Assembly (NCBI GenBank): GCA_903881565.1
Contig: CAIRTR010000190.1
Location: 1 to 46,660 of the forward strand
DNA length: 46,660 nucleotides
From: Oligoflexia bacterium
Lineage (GTDB): Bacteria > Bdellovibrionota > UBA1018
Direction of reading: 5' to 3'
In this document: positions 1 to 9,162 of the stretch, one piece after another
How positions within the stretch are numbered: the stretch's first letter is position 1
Layout of the letters: each line of letters begins with the position of its first letter
Notes under the pieces: generated by a model
Databases searched by the model: none
Told to the model about the DNA's origin: nothing
The model's input: only the letters and a program-made list of their open reading frames with translations
Made by a program: the position numbers and the translations under genes

Positions 1-1193
1 TGGTCAGCAGAACTCCATGAAGGAGTGGCATCATCGCCGCTATATTTTTTCACTCGGATTTGATATTCGCCTGCAAACACTTCAGACCAGGCTACATAGA
101 GTTCCGAGTTAAATACAATGACAGCGGGAGTAGCGGTTTGATTCGTAGGAACATAATTAAGTCCCCCTCCATCGACCGAGGTCCATGTACTATCTGAACC
201 ATTATTAACAGACACTTGGATATGGTCAGTTAGAAACTCATCAGTATGCATCCACACCGCATATATCTTCGAATTTAGGGTGGCGAGTTTAGGTAACCCT
301 CCAGTACCCAACCCTGACGGCCCATTTCCGTCGACATTAGTCCAAGTCGAAACAAACGTCGATCCATCGACCGTCGCAGGGGTCGTGGAATAATTTCTGA
401 CTGCATCGTAGGTGTACAGCGAATAGAAGTAGACCGTATTGCTCGCAAGACTGGCGTCGGCTAACGACTGAGAACTGCCTGAATAGGCGATTGTATGATC
501 CCCTTCGACATCACCCGTTGAATAACTCACCCCCGGCGTTGGCACCCAAATCACCGCGCTTGAGGGCCTTCGAACAACCAAATATCCTACCGCATCGCTA
601 GTAGAAGCCCAACTCACCGTCTGCGTTTTGATTCCGCCCAGAGTTGCAAGCCCACTTGGATTTGCGGGAGGAACCGCATCGATCACAATTGTGGCACTCG
701 CAAGAGAGGCAGCAGAATTCGCTGCTGGTAGCGCAAGGGTCGCCTCCGTTCCACCGGCAGTTACAATCGCTCCACCATTGAGCACGAGCCCAGGGGCGGC
801 AAGTAGATCCAACGGAGCAGCTAAATCTCCTGCTGCAACGGTGTAGCTAAAATGAAGCGTGTCGCTTGCAGATCCACTTGCATACGCAGCGTTCGAAAAA
901 GGCGAAGCCGCATTGAGGGCGAGTGTAGGCGTACCGCTCACAACCACAACGGCTGAAAACAAAACACTGACATCTATTGAAGCACCCACGGTATAGGTTC
1001 CGGGATTTGTAATTGAGGAAAGTGATAGAATTACAGGAGCGGATTCAGCAGCACTTGCTGAAGTCTCAGCCGCCGGCGTCCGATTGGGTTTCACGGTGCA
1101 AGCTGACATGCCTGTCGCTGCAACGGCGATCAACGCAATCAAAGCTTGCCAATTCAAACGAAGAATAAAACAACTCTGAAACCCCTTGACCAT
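1..1193 (-). CDS. Lipoprotein with an N-terminal Bdellovibrio-like adhesin/Big-type repeat and a C-terminal repeat region (partial, runs off left edge)
   Basis: Minus-strand frame starting at cat 1191-1193 is open to the window edge: MVKGFQSCFILRLNWQALIALIAVAATGMSACTVKPN... (lipobox MSAC), then SITNPGTYTVGASIDVSVLFSAVVVVSGTPTLALN...ASGSASDTLHFSYTVAAGDLA, then repeats such as WTSVDGGGLNYVPTNQTATPAVIVFNSELYVAWSE. Absent from the ORF track because it has no stop in the window. Confidence 0.8.
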   Translation of the reverse strand, partial: MVKGFQSCFILRLNWQALIALIAVAATGMSACTVKPNRTPAAETSASAAESAPVILSLSSITNPGTYTVGASIDVSVLFSAVVVVSGTPTLALNAASPFSNAAYASGSASDTLHFSYTVAAGDLAAPLDLLAAPGLVLNGGAIVTAGGTEATLALPAANSAASLASATIVIDAVPPANPSGLATLGGIKTQTVSWASTSDAVGYLVVRRPSSAVIWVPTPGVSYSTGDVEGDHTIAYSGSSQSLADASLASNTVYFYSLYTYDAVRNYSTTPATVDGSTFVSTWTNVDGNGPSGLGTGGLPKLATLNSKIYAVWMHTDEFLTDHIQVSVNNGSDSTWTSVDGGGLNYVPTNQTATPAVIVFNSELYVAWSEVFAGEYQIRVKKYSGDDATPSWSSAD

Positions 1194-1400
1194 TACTCAA
1201 AGTATAACACAACAATCCCTTATACTTAACCATAACTATAAATAATTGTTAACACAAAATATCCCCCAACATCAGGCACTTATGACGCCCCACGTGACGA
1301 CACCCGACTTTTGACGAACTTTTCCCATTTTCCACTAGGCCCAAATCCCATCCCTGCGATATCCCTGAAACCAGACAACTTAATAAGGGAAACATTGCCG

Positions 1401-3761
1401 ATGTCAAAAATGAGATGCGTATTGGGGTTGCTCTTCGTCCTCAGCTTTTCCAGCTGCAAACAAACCGTATTCGTCGACGCTGACCACGACGGCTTATCAG
1501 ACGACTGGGAAACCTCCCCCGAAGGACAAGCTCTTGGCGCGAAAGTCGGTCGCAAGGACGTGTTCTTCCATTTCGACTGGTACTACTGCACCACGGGCAA
1601 TAACTTTGATCCCAAGAACGTGCTTGAAAATGACTTCAACACAAACAACATCCCCAGATTTGGGCGAGATGAAGCGAAATTCGTAATCGGATTGTATCGC
1701 GACCGGCTCGACGAGTCCTGGTGCGCCCATATTGATAACGGTGAAACGATCTGGGACTGCGATGATTTATCCGCAGATGAAACAACCCTCACCTTTAACG
1801 AATCAAGAAAAACATTAGCCAAAGCGCGATCCGTCGGACCCATTCCAACCGCGGCAAACTCTGCAACTTTGACCCTCAACGAACTAGAGCTTTTTCATTT
1901 CTACTTTCCTCCTGAGCGCGCCCAGAAGTTTCACTACGCCATCATTGGTTGCTACGGCGGCGGACAAGCAAGCTATAACGACGTCGTCGTTCAAGTCGGC
2001 AACAACGGCAAAGCCCTGGCCCACGAATTCGGCCATAAATTCGGCCTAGGTCATGGCGGCGGAGATCGCGTCAATCACAAGCCTAATTACCCTTCTATCA
2101 TGAACTATTCCGTTTCCTACTCCGTGGATGGCTATAGCCGCTCCAAATACCCGACGCTTAACGAATTTGACGTGTGTGAAGAAAAGGGATTGGGCATTGC
2201 CCTTTCTGGCGAAAAAATCACGGTAGATGATTGGGCCATCGGAAAAAGTTTCGAAATTCCAAAGGAACTTTTCTACCTCGTCCAAGGAGGCCTCGCCCCT
2301 CGTTCGATTGGAACCAATGGCGAAATCGATTGGAACGGGGACGGAGTAATTTCCCCCTGCAATTCGGACCCAAACTCCACCACTCCGACCATTCACGAAA
2401 CGAATCTCGAATTCGATTTCGGGGATTTTCCCATGGTTCGAGACAGCGTGATCAAGACGAACCCGTTTATCACACCGCAACTCATTGAAGCCCAAAATCT
2501 CCTCGCGATGGTTTACGTCGCAAAAGATACCGGCGATTTGAGTTTTGTTTACGGACCCAACGAAGCCCAAGTCGCGGCAATTCGGACGAAACTGGCGGAT
2601 GGCGAAGCCGCTCTCGAAGGCGTTTCCGTATTTAACGGAAAAAGCTTCAAACTCGATTACGGACAGGCCAACTACGGCAAAGTTTCCTCGGGCCTAAGCA
2701 TTGCCAAAAGTTCTCTCAGTGACTTTGTCGGCGTGTTCGTTACCGACCTGGGCTATTTGCTCGAAATCGAATTCACTGTTGGCACAGACGCCATGAAAGC
2801 TGCCTCGGTCAAAGTATTGCGCGCGCCCAGTGCCTCAACGCCAGAGATCTGTGATCCCGTGGTTACCTATGAACCGACCTTGAATCTCCAAGCCCTTGTT
2901 GGACGAATTTGCAGCAGTGGTGAACTCGTCGCGATCGACTCGGATACGGGTTCGACAAAATCGTTAGGCGAAAAAGCCGACTACCGAGTCGCCACGGGCT
3001 TCGACCTTAAGGGCGACTTCTACATCTTCGGCTCCAAACATCCGTCTGCGCAAAGTCCTCATCCTTTTTGCGGACCGAGTGTGAGTGCCTTGTTTTCACA
3101 TCGCTACAACTCGAAGCTCGCGAGCATTGAGAATATTCAGTGGGTCGGAAAAGATCTAGGCACCTGCCCCTACACGCTAGGCGAGATGGGCGCGGTTTTT
3201 GACCCATCCCCTTTGCGCTCACTTGCAGGACGATTCTACGTGTTTCTTCGCGGCGGGAGCGAGGGCATGAAGCGCGACATGTGGACTTACCATTTTGACA
3301 TCGCCGCCCAAGGCAAAGAAAAAATGGCGACAAAAATCGCCCACGTTAACGGCCCTCTTTTTGCCTGGGATCCCCCCGTGGATCAACACGGGGCAGGACG
3401 AGTTGCCACCGGAATTTATTTCAAAGGTCGCACCGTCATGATCGCGCCGACAGATTCTGAAAAAAATGCCGTGCTGAAAACCAAGCATGGGGCCGTACTT
3501 TTCAGCCCCTCTGCTGATGCCGTGAATCGGACGAAAATCGAAGGCAACAACGACATGATTTCGCTGCTTGCGCGGCTCCCGGTTTCCATCCGCGAAATGC
3601 CACTCGTGGACCCGACGATTCGCCAACGAACTCCCGGCGATCGTGATGGCGACGGCACCCTCGATACGCTCGACAACTGCCCCGATCATTACAACAGGCC
3701 TACACAAAAGAATGCGACGGGCAAGTTCATCGGGGACCAAGACGGCCTGCTCTGCAAGTAA
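1401..3761 (+). CDS. Lipoprotein metzincin-like zinc metalloprotease with C-terminal thrombospondin-type-3/Ca-binding repeat
   Basis: ORF 1311..3761; the ATG at 1401 gives MSKMRCVLGLLFVLSFSSCKQ (lipobox). HEFGHKFGLGH matches HEXXHXXGXXH; downstream SIMNY Met-turn-like motif; DADHDGLSDDWE and DRDGDGTLDTLDNCPD Asp-rich repeats. Confidence 0.8.
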   Translation: MSKMRCVLGLLFVLSFSSCKQTVFVDADHDGLSDDWETSPEGQALGAKVGRKDVFFHFDWYYCTTGNNFDPKNVLENDFNTNNIPRFGRDEAKFVIGLYRDRLDESWCAHIDNGETIWDCDDLSADETTLTFNESRKTLAKARSVGPIPTAANSATLTLNELELFHFYFPPERAQKFHYAIIGCYGGGQASYNDVVVQVGNNGKALAHEFGHKFGLGHGGGDRVNHKPNYPSIMNYSVSYSVDGYSRSKYPTLNEFDVCEEKGLGIALSGEKITVDDWAIGKSFEIPKELFYLVQGGLAPRSIGTNGEIDWNGDGVISPCNSDPNSTTPTIHETNLEFDFGDFPMVRDSVIKTNPFITPQLIEAQNLLAMVYVAKDTGDLSFVYGPNEAQVAAIRTKLADGEAALEGVSVFNGKSFKLDYGQANYGKVSSGLSIAKSSLSDFVGVFVTDLGYLLEIEFTVGTDAMKAASVKVLRAPSASTPEICDPVVTYEPTLNLQALVGRICSSGELVAIDSDTGSTKSLGEKADYRVATGFDLKGDFYIFGSKHPSAQSPHPFCGPSVSALFSHRYNSKLASIENIQWVGKDLGTCPYTLGEMGAVFDPSPLRSLAGRFYVFLRGGSEGMKRDMWTYHFDIAAQGKEKMATKIAHVNGPLFAWDPPVDQHGAGRVATGIYFKGRTVMIAPTDSEKNAVLKTKHGAVLFSPSADAVNRTKIEGNNDMISLLARLPVSIREMPLVDPTIRQRTPGDRDGDGTLDTLDNCPDHYNRPTQKNATGKFIGDQDGLLCK

Positions 3762-3780
3762 TGCCGGCAACCCAAATTAG

Positions 3781-4662
3781 ATGAAGAAGAAGCTTCGATT
3801 CACAAAAGTCCATATTGAGATCAGCAACATCTGCAATCTCAAGTGCAGCTTTTGTCCCGAGGTCACACGCCCCAAAGGTCACATCACCGTGGATCTTTTT
3901 CGACGCATCATCGAACAACTTCCCCCGTTAACGGAGATGGTCTGTTTCCACCTGATGGGAGAGCCACTGGTGCACCCCAAGCTCTCCGAGCTCGTCGAGA
4001 TCTGCCATGCACACCAGGTGAAGATTTTTTTTGTCACCAACGGAATTTTATTACGCGAGCCACAAACAGCCCTTCTTTTGCACCCCGCCTTTCGGCAGGT
4101 CAACTTTTCGCTGCATAGCTTTTTAGATAATTTCGCTGGAGCGGATCCCTCTGCGTACTTGAACCGCATCTTCACCTTTACGGAGCGCGCCTTTGAAGAG
4201 CGGCCCGACCTCTACATCAATTATCGACTTTGGAACCTGGAGAGCCTTCGCGGGCATCGCGCTGAAAACCTAGATTTTCTCGCACGAATCAGTGATCGCT
4301 TTGGAGTCGTGATGGACCCTAAGGTTGATTTGACCCAGCAAAAAAGCCGGAACATCAGGGCTCGTCTTTACCTCAACTCGGATGAACAGTTCATCTGGCC
4401 AAGCTTGGATCTCCCCAATCTCGGCGAAACAGGGACGTGTTTCGGGCTCTCCAATCACTTCGGAATTCTGATTGATGGCACGGTCGTTCCTTGCTGCCTG
4501 GATAAAGACGCGTGCATCACTCTAGGCAACGCGCAAGAGCAACCGCTACTGGAAATCGTAAACACTCCGCGCGCGCGGACCATGCTTCGAGGTTTTCAGA
4601 ACAGAAAACTCGTCGAAGACCTGTGCCGCCGCTGCCAATACATCGAACGTTTTGAGAAGTAG
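3781..4662 (+). CDS. Radical SAM protein with SPASM-like C-terminal cysteines
   Basis: 293 aa; EISNICNLKCSFCPEV (CxxxCxxC) near N-terminus; C-terminal CCLDKDAC...LCRRCQ. Confidence 0.85.
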   Translation: MKKKLRFTKVHIEISNICNLKCSFCPEVTRPKGHITVDLFRRIIEQLPPLTEMVCFHLMGEPLVHPKLSELVEICHAHQVKIFFVTNGILLREPQTALLLHPAFRQVNFSLHSFLDNFAGADPSAYLNRIFTFTERAFEERPDLYINYRLWNLESLRGHRAENLDFLARISDRFGVVMDPKVDLTQQKSRNIRARLYLNSDEQFIWPSLDLPNLGETGTCFGLSNHFGILIDGTVVPCCLDKDACITLGNAQEQPLLEIVNTPRARTMLRGFQNRKLVEDLCRRCQYIERFEK

Positions 4663-4664
4663 GC

Positions 4665-5435
4665 TTAGAGAAAATAGAACATGAAGTTCAGGCGACCATA
4701 GGGAAAATCAATGGGTGTGGTGTCATACATTGTTCCACCGATCCCCTGAGTGGTATGCGCACCCAAGACATTGAGTCCGCCTTCAAGGCCCAGTCCAAAC
4801 CAACGTGCGGGTTTCCACTCAACGCCGACTCCGGCGTGAGACATGGAGCCGGTAGCTGCAGCAAGGACCGCGAAAATCACGCCCGTTCCACCACCCAAAG
4901 TTACATAAGGACGAAGTACGTGGTGTCCCATCTCAAAGCTCCAGCCCAAAATTGCACTCGCGGTCATTTCGCTTAAGAAAATAACGGTTCCGATATCGAG
5001 ATCAACGCCCACCACCAGGCCAGGGCCGACGGTTGCGATGAGGCGCGCTTTGCCGCCAGTCGTAAGACCCACGTTCAAGCCAAGACCAATATCCAACATA
5101 TCACGAACGGAGCGAGTTCCATCCTGCGCTTGGGCGACATTCGCCGCTTCTGCCTGCGCAACTTCTTCGGGAACCACGTCGCCGACAACGGGCTCTGCGC
5201 CGTTAGGACCTTCTTTTGCGACAACTTCGTAACCCTCATTAATCATTTGCGCGAGACGTTCTGTATCACTGGTACGCACAAAGGCTGCGCCCTTTGCAGA
5301 ATCGGTGTGCTTCAAAACAAAAACTTTATCAGAGGGGCCCACTTCAATCATGGTTTCATCGCCCGAGGCAAAAGCCGAAAAAGCGAAAACGGTGGAACTC
5401 AATGCCAACAACGAGAAGAGCGCGTTTTGTTTCAT
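4665..5435 (-). CDS. Secreted/outer-membrane beta-barrel-like protein
   Basis: 256 aa; signal peptide MKQNALFSLLALSSTVFAFSAFASGDE; Gly-rich alternating strands and C-terminal aromatic (NFMFYFL). Confidence 0.6.
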   Translation of the reverse strand: MKQNALFSLLALSSTVFAFSAFASGDETMIEVGPSDKVFVLKHTDSAKGAAFVRTSDTERLAQMINEGYEVVAKEGPNGAEPVVGDVVPEEVAQAEAANVAQAQDGTRSVRDMLDIGLGLNVGLTTGGKARLIATVGPGLVVGVDLDIGTVIFLSEMTASAILGWSFEMGHHVLRPYVTLGGGTGVIFAVLAAATGSMSHAGVGVEWKPARWFGLGLEGGLNVLGAHTTQGIGGTMYDTTPIDFPYGRLNFMFYFL

Positions 5436-5553
5436 GGCGGGCTTTTAACGGGGTTTATCGTGAAATTCAAGCCTTTTTACTCAGTGCGGCGACACGATGC
5501 ACTATCTCACACAAAAACTTGCCGGCAAACCTTTAGAATGCATAATCAAATAC

Positions 5554-6315
5554 ATGAACCCACTGCTTCTCGTCACCTTAGCCACCACTCTTTGCATTGC
5601 CCCCCCCGCACTCGCTCTCGAGCGTGCTCTCTCCATCGGAAGTGGAATCTCCACTCCCGCCGACACGACGGCTCTCGAAGAAAACGTCGCCGGTCTTGCG
5701 CAAGTTTTCCGGCCGCAGATTGTGGGAACCTTCACATCCGAGAGTGATCACCTGAACCCCTTTGGTGCAGGAGCTTTTGTTTTTTTTGGAAATGGTATGA
5801 CCGGCGCCGCCTTGGGCCTTCGCCACAATAATGAAACGGCCAATCCCACATTTTTCGATGCGGGCGCGGCCACCACGATTCCACAAATCAACTTTGCATT
5901 GGGATTTAAAGTCTCCAATGAAATCTCTGCAGGCGGTTGGGGCATGAATCTCGGAGGCCTCTACAATCCCTATGGCACCGTGCGAGTCGGCGCCACTGCC
6001 TATGAAGTCTTCGATGGTGTGCACGCGCTGGGATTAGGAATCTCGGCCGATGCCGGTTCCGCCGCCACTTTTTCACTCGACGCGACGTCAACGCCTCGAC
6101 TTAAGGGCTTCATTGTAAAGCCTGGTTTTGGGGTTCGAATCGAAGAATTTAGTTTGGCTGGTGGTTATGGCATCGCGCTTGAGAAGACGGGAGCCTATCA
6201 AATTCGCGAGGGATTCTCTCTGGGCTTAGGAATCAAATTCGACTCGCGCTTTGCGCTCGAGGGCTATTATAACCAGCTGGCGAAGACGTATGTGGGGTTA
6301 GTGGTTTCGATATAG
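5554..6315 (+). CDS. Exported outer-membrane protein-like hypothetical
   Basis: ORF 5497..6315; the ATG at 5554 gives signal peptide MNPLLLVTLATTLCIAPPALALE; Gly/aromatic barrel-like repeats. Confidence 0.6.
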   Translation: MNPLLLVTLATTLCIAPPALALERALSIGSGISTPADTTALEENVAGLAQVFRPQIVGTFTSESDHLNPFGAGAFVFFGNGMTGAALGLRHNNETANPTFFDAGAATTIPQINFALGFKVSNEISAGGWGMNLGGLYNPYGTVRVGATAYEVFDGVHALGLGISADAGSAATFSLDATSTPRLKGFIVKPGFGVRIEEFSLAGGYGIALEKTGAYQIREGFSLGLGIKFDSRFALEGYYNQLAKTYVGLVVSI

Positions 6316-6398
6316 CTGCGACTTCGCAACACCCCTCCTTTGGTCTAATAAAGATAAGCAAGATCAACTAGCTACGTACTACACAACTAAGTTGTGGA

Positions 6399-6711
6399 AT
6401 GAGATTTAGCCGAATTCTCGACATAAATGCAACGCTTAACAGAAAAAGCACCTTCCTTCTTGGCGCGCGATCTACCGGAAAGACCACTCTGCATAGGGAA
6501 ACCGTTAAGCCAATTCGAAGTTGATTTTATTCTGGGCCGGAAACTTGCGATTGAAGTCAAGACCACCGAACACGTAAATGATCGCATGCTCAAGGGACTT
6601 CGCGCCCTTAAAGAGGAACAACTCATTGAACACTATGTGGTCGTCTCGATGGACCCCACTCCTCGAACAATCGACGGAACCGAATGGCGTCAAAACAAAC
6701 GAATAACTTAG
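6399..6711 (+). pseudogene. Remnant of an AAA+ ATPase (DUF4143/AAA_14 family) with the middle deleted and a frame change
   Basis: 6399..6524 reads MRFSRILDINATLNRKSTFLLGARSTGKTTL (N-terminal P-loop GARSTGKT) in one frame; overlapping frame 6427..6711 reads SQFEVDFILGRKLAIEVKTTEHVNDRMLKGLRALKEE, the characteristic C-terminal segment of the same family. Confidence 0.75.
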
Positions 6712-7567
6712 AATGAGCAAGGACTCGTCAGACAACGATAGGAACATAAACCGGGAAGATAGGCTTCGGGAGGTTGCAGGGCATAATTCGTTTCAGAATT
6801 TTGGCTCCAGATCAATGCATCCGCCATATCGACAAGTCCAACTGAACTTCGAAACCGTGATTTCATACGAGACAAAAGAGACGAGGGGTCAAACACCTCT
6901 GAACCGATTTCGGGGAAAAACCCTGCAAAAGAACTTAGTGAGGTTGCAAAATCATTTCCGACTCTCTCTCGCTCCCTGGCAGCAAATCGAGTCGTACCAT
7001 TAGGCGCGTATCCGGTTACGGGGTCTTTTTCATCAAATATTACGACCTGTGAATCGTGCCGAACCTCGGGATGTGCTCCGATAAAAAGTTGAAACCAATT
7101 GAGGGGATGCCACGAAGTTTCCCAGGTATCCCTGCCTTTTAGCCCAGCCTGGCAACTTCTTTATCCTTTTGGAGAGAGAAGAATTGATCCGTAAATGCAA
7201 TCCCGTCGTCTTCAATCCAGGCATTGTTCGCAAAGGGGACAAATTTTCCAATTTGATCGTCGAAGATTGCGCCTCTGGCGTAACGATAAAGTTTGGTCTT
7301 CCCATTTTTTACAATTTTGTTCACGAAATTGGGCAGTCTTTTGGAAAAGGCTTGAAGATAGCTTTGAACTAAATCTTCTTCTTGCGGCGACCACGCATGA
7401 GGAGCAAGAACAAGGCATTCTTCTTGTCTCATTTGGTCGGTAAACGCACAAGGCGCAGAGCTTTGAAATTGGAATGAGTCCAAGGCGTAGGAGGGGGTGC
7501 CTGCAATTATAGCGGCCAGTACCCATACGATTTGAATGGTCCTGATCTTGAATTTTGAAACACTCAT
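6708..7567 (-). pseudogene. Secreted hypothetical protein split by a single-base frameshift
   Basis: 7139..7567 encodes MSVSKFKIRTIQIVWVLAAIIAGTPSYALDSFQF...FSLQKDKEVARLG*; the other frame continues open as GRDTWETSWHPLNWFQLFIGAHPEVRHDSQVVIFDEKDPVTGYAPNGTTRFAARERERVGNDFATSLSSFAGFFPEIGSEVFDPSSLLSRM... to the stop at 6708. Confidence 0.65.
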
Positions 7568-7612
7568 AGGGAGGCAGGATGTATTAGTGACGACAATGGA
7601 TGGCGCAATAGC

Positions 7613-7665
7613 GTAGCTACAGTTATTTAATATTACGTAATTAATACAGTTGAATATGTAGCTAC
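7613..7665. promoter_or_regulatory. Two direct copies of palindrome GTAGCTAC(A) flanking ATTACGTAAT, upstream of the toxin-antitoxin locus
   Basis: GTAGCTACA at 7613..7621 and 7658..7666 (45 bp apart); perfect palindrome ATTACGTAAT at 7632..7641. Confidence 0.4.
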
Positions 7666-7690
7666 ATTCTGTTAGAGTCTCTTACAGACT

Positions 7691-7988
7691 ATGGTGCAGC
7701 CATTCTAAATTTAAATGGCTTGAATTCGAGTGGGACGAACACAATCTTGAGGAGCTTGCTGCCCACCGTCTGCAATTTTGGGAAGCCGAAGAGTGCTTCT
7801 ACAATGCTCACCGTGTTTTTAAGAACAAACGTAAGGCCAAGCGAAGTTATGAAACCTTTAAGCTACTTGGCAAGTCTGAAGGCGGACGTCCAATTTTGCT
7901 TATCTTCTACGTAAAAGGAAAACGCTCGATTGGAATAAAGGGCGCGACTACAGCGCTGATACGAGTCATTACTGGATGGGAGAATTAG
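7691..7988 (+). pseudogene. BrnT/DUF4258-like RelE-superfamily toxin ORF, no in-frame start codon
   Basis: Frame at 7713..7988: KWLEFEWDEHNLEELAAHRLQFWEAEECFYNAHRVFKNKRKAKRSYETFKLLGKSEGGRPILLIFYVKGKRSIGIKGATTALIRVITGWEN*. No ATG/GTG/TTG in frame back to the upstream TAG; nearest ATG (7691, MVQPF*) is out of frame by one base. Confidence 0.55.
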
Positions 7989-7990
7989 TT

Positions 7991-8251
7991 ATGAAGCAAC
8001 CCTCAAAACAAGAACTCGCTCTATTGAAAACCGAAGCTAAGCAGGACAAAGCCTGGGAAGAGGTTGAGCGTTTCAAAGTTACCAAACCAACTTCGATTCG
8101 CCTTTCTCCTCAACTCATTCGGGACTTGGAAAAGATCGCGATTCTTCGTGGGGAAAAAAGTTATCAGGCGTTGCTAAAGCGATGGGTCACGGAGCGGGTC
8201 CAATATGAAATGGAACTGATCGATCTTGCCAAGTCGAAGAGGGCGATCTGA
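7991..8251 (+). CDS. CopG/BrnA-like antitoxin
   Basis: ORF 7976..8251, ATG at 7991 two bases after the toxin stop; TSIRLSPQLIRDLEKIAILRGEKSYQALLKRWVTERV ribbon-helix-helix-like C-terminus. Confidence 0.7.
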   Translation: MKQPSKQELALLKTEAKQDKAWEEVERFKVTKPTSIRLSPQLIRDLEKIAILRGEKSYQALLKRWVTERVQYEMELIDLAKSKRAI

Positions 8252-8439
8252 TCCGCTCATCAAGGGAATATTTAAAACTCACAACAGATCCGATATTACA
8301 GCGCTTTTCTGTGCCCCATCCACCCTTGGTGCGAGCGCCCAGCGGAGAATTCCGCCAGCCTTACCTCCCGAATCCCAATTCCGAACAAACCCGAAAATTA
8401 ACGAATGGAATTGAACCGCTCTTTCCAAAGATGCGCGAC

Positions 8440-9162
8440 TTACTTCTGAACCAGCGCCTTCACCTTCGCAAGGTCACGACGAAACTCCTCAGCCTTCATC
8501 ATCCCCGCAAAAATCTGATCAGCCAACGCCTTGCCCGCTGCGATTTCAGAAGGCCGATGCACACCCGCAATTACCCGATCCTGCGCCACTTCATCCGCAC
8601 GCTTAAGGTAAACCCCTCGTTTACCTGGCTCAATCTCCGAGAGCACCAAAGCAAGCACGCGCGAATTCACTGTGTGACCACTCGGAAAAGCGGGGCTAGG
8701 CGTCTTTTTCACGCACGGCTCGATTGAGGAGTCCACCGTGAAAACCCGGGGCCATTTGTATTCCTGCTTTATGCCATCTGAAACAATACTTAAATCAGAC
8801 CACACGTGAATAAGGAACGCCTTAGCCTCACCACTGAGTGGCGCCGGAAACGGCCCCACTTCGCCAAACATCTCTTGATATGAAGGCGGAACAGTCACCG
8901 CTTCGGCTTGCGCCCGCTTGCAATCCTCACTCGTCCGAGCAGATTGTGCCGCCTTCACAGCTTTGACATCCAACTGATCCTGAGCGGACCCCAGCGCTAC
9001 GGGCGGACCCACATGGATCGTCTTGAGCGATTCGACCGTAAGATAATAGGGATCTTTGGCGGCCTTTATCGGCGAAGCCGTGGAACAAGACAGCGCAGCC
9101 GCGCAAATCAAAACGCCTAGAAACGCCGAATTCAAATTACTGCGCGTAATAGCACGAAACAT
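8440..9162 (-). CDS. PAP2-family acid phosphatase (exported)
   Basis: ORF 8440..9408; likely start 9162 ([29 protein letters not shown]). PAP2 motifs PSGHT and [13 protein letters not shown]. Confidence 0.85.
   Translation of the reverse strand: MFRAITRSNLNSAFLGVLICAAALSCSTASPIKAAKDPYYLTVESLKTIHVGPPVALGSAQDQLDVKAVKAAQSARTSEDCKRAQAEAVTVPPSYQEMFGEVGPFPAPLSGEAKAFLIHVWSDLSIVSDGIKQEYKWPRVFTVDSSIEPCVKKTPSPAFPSGHTVNSRVLALVLSEIEPGKRGVYLKRADEVAQDRVIAGVHRPSEIAAGKALADQIFAGMMKAEEFRRDLAKVKALVQK

Noticed and set aside
2046-3770. Minus-strand ORFs 2046..2570, 3007..3333 and 3219..3770
   Set aside because: Antisense shadows of the metzincin lipoprotein reading frame.
5130-5747. 205-aa plus ORF overlapping the 4665..5435 gene and the start of the 5554 gene
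   Set aside because: Low-complexity Cys/His/Arg-rich composition typical of a shadow frame; both overlapped genes have credible signal peptides.
7130-7150. Programmed -1 frameshift in the 7567..6708 gene
   Set aside because: GGGCTAAAAGG does not form a canonical X-XXY-YYZ slippery heptamer in the reading frame; an indel is simpler.
7720-7914. ORF MNSSGTNTILRSLL...
   Set aside because: Wrong frame relative to the BrnT-like reading frame, which has recognisable family residues.
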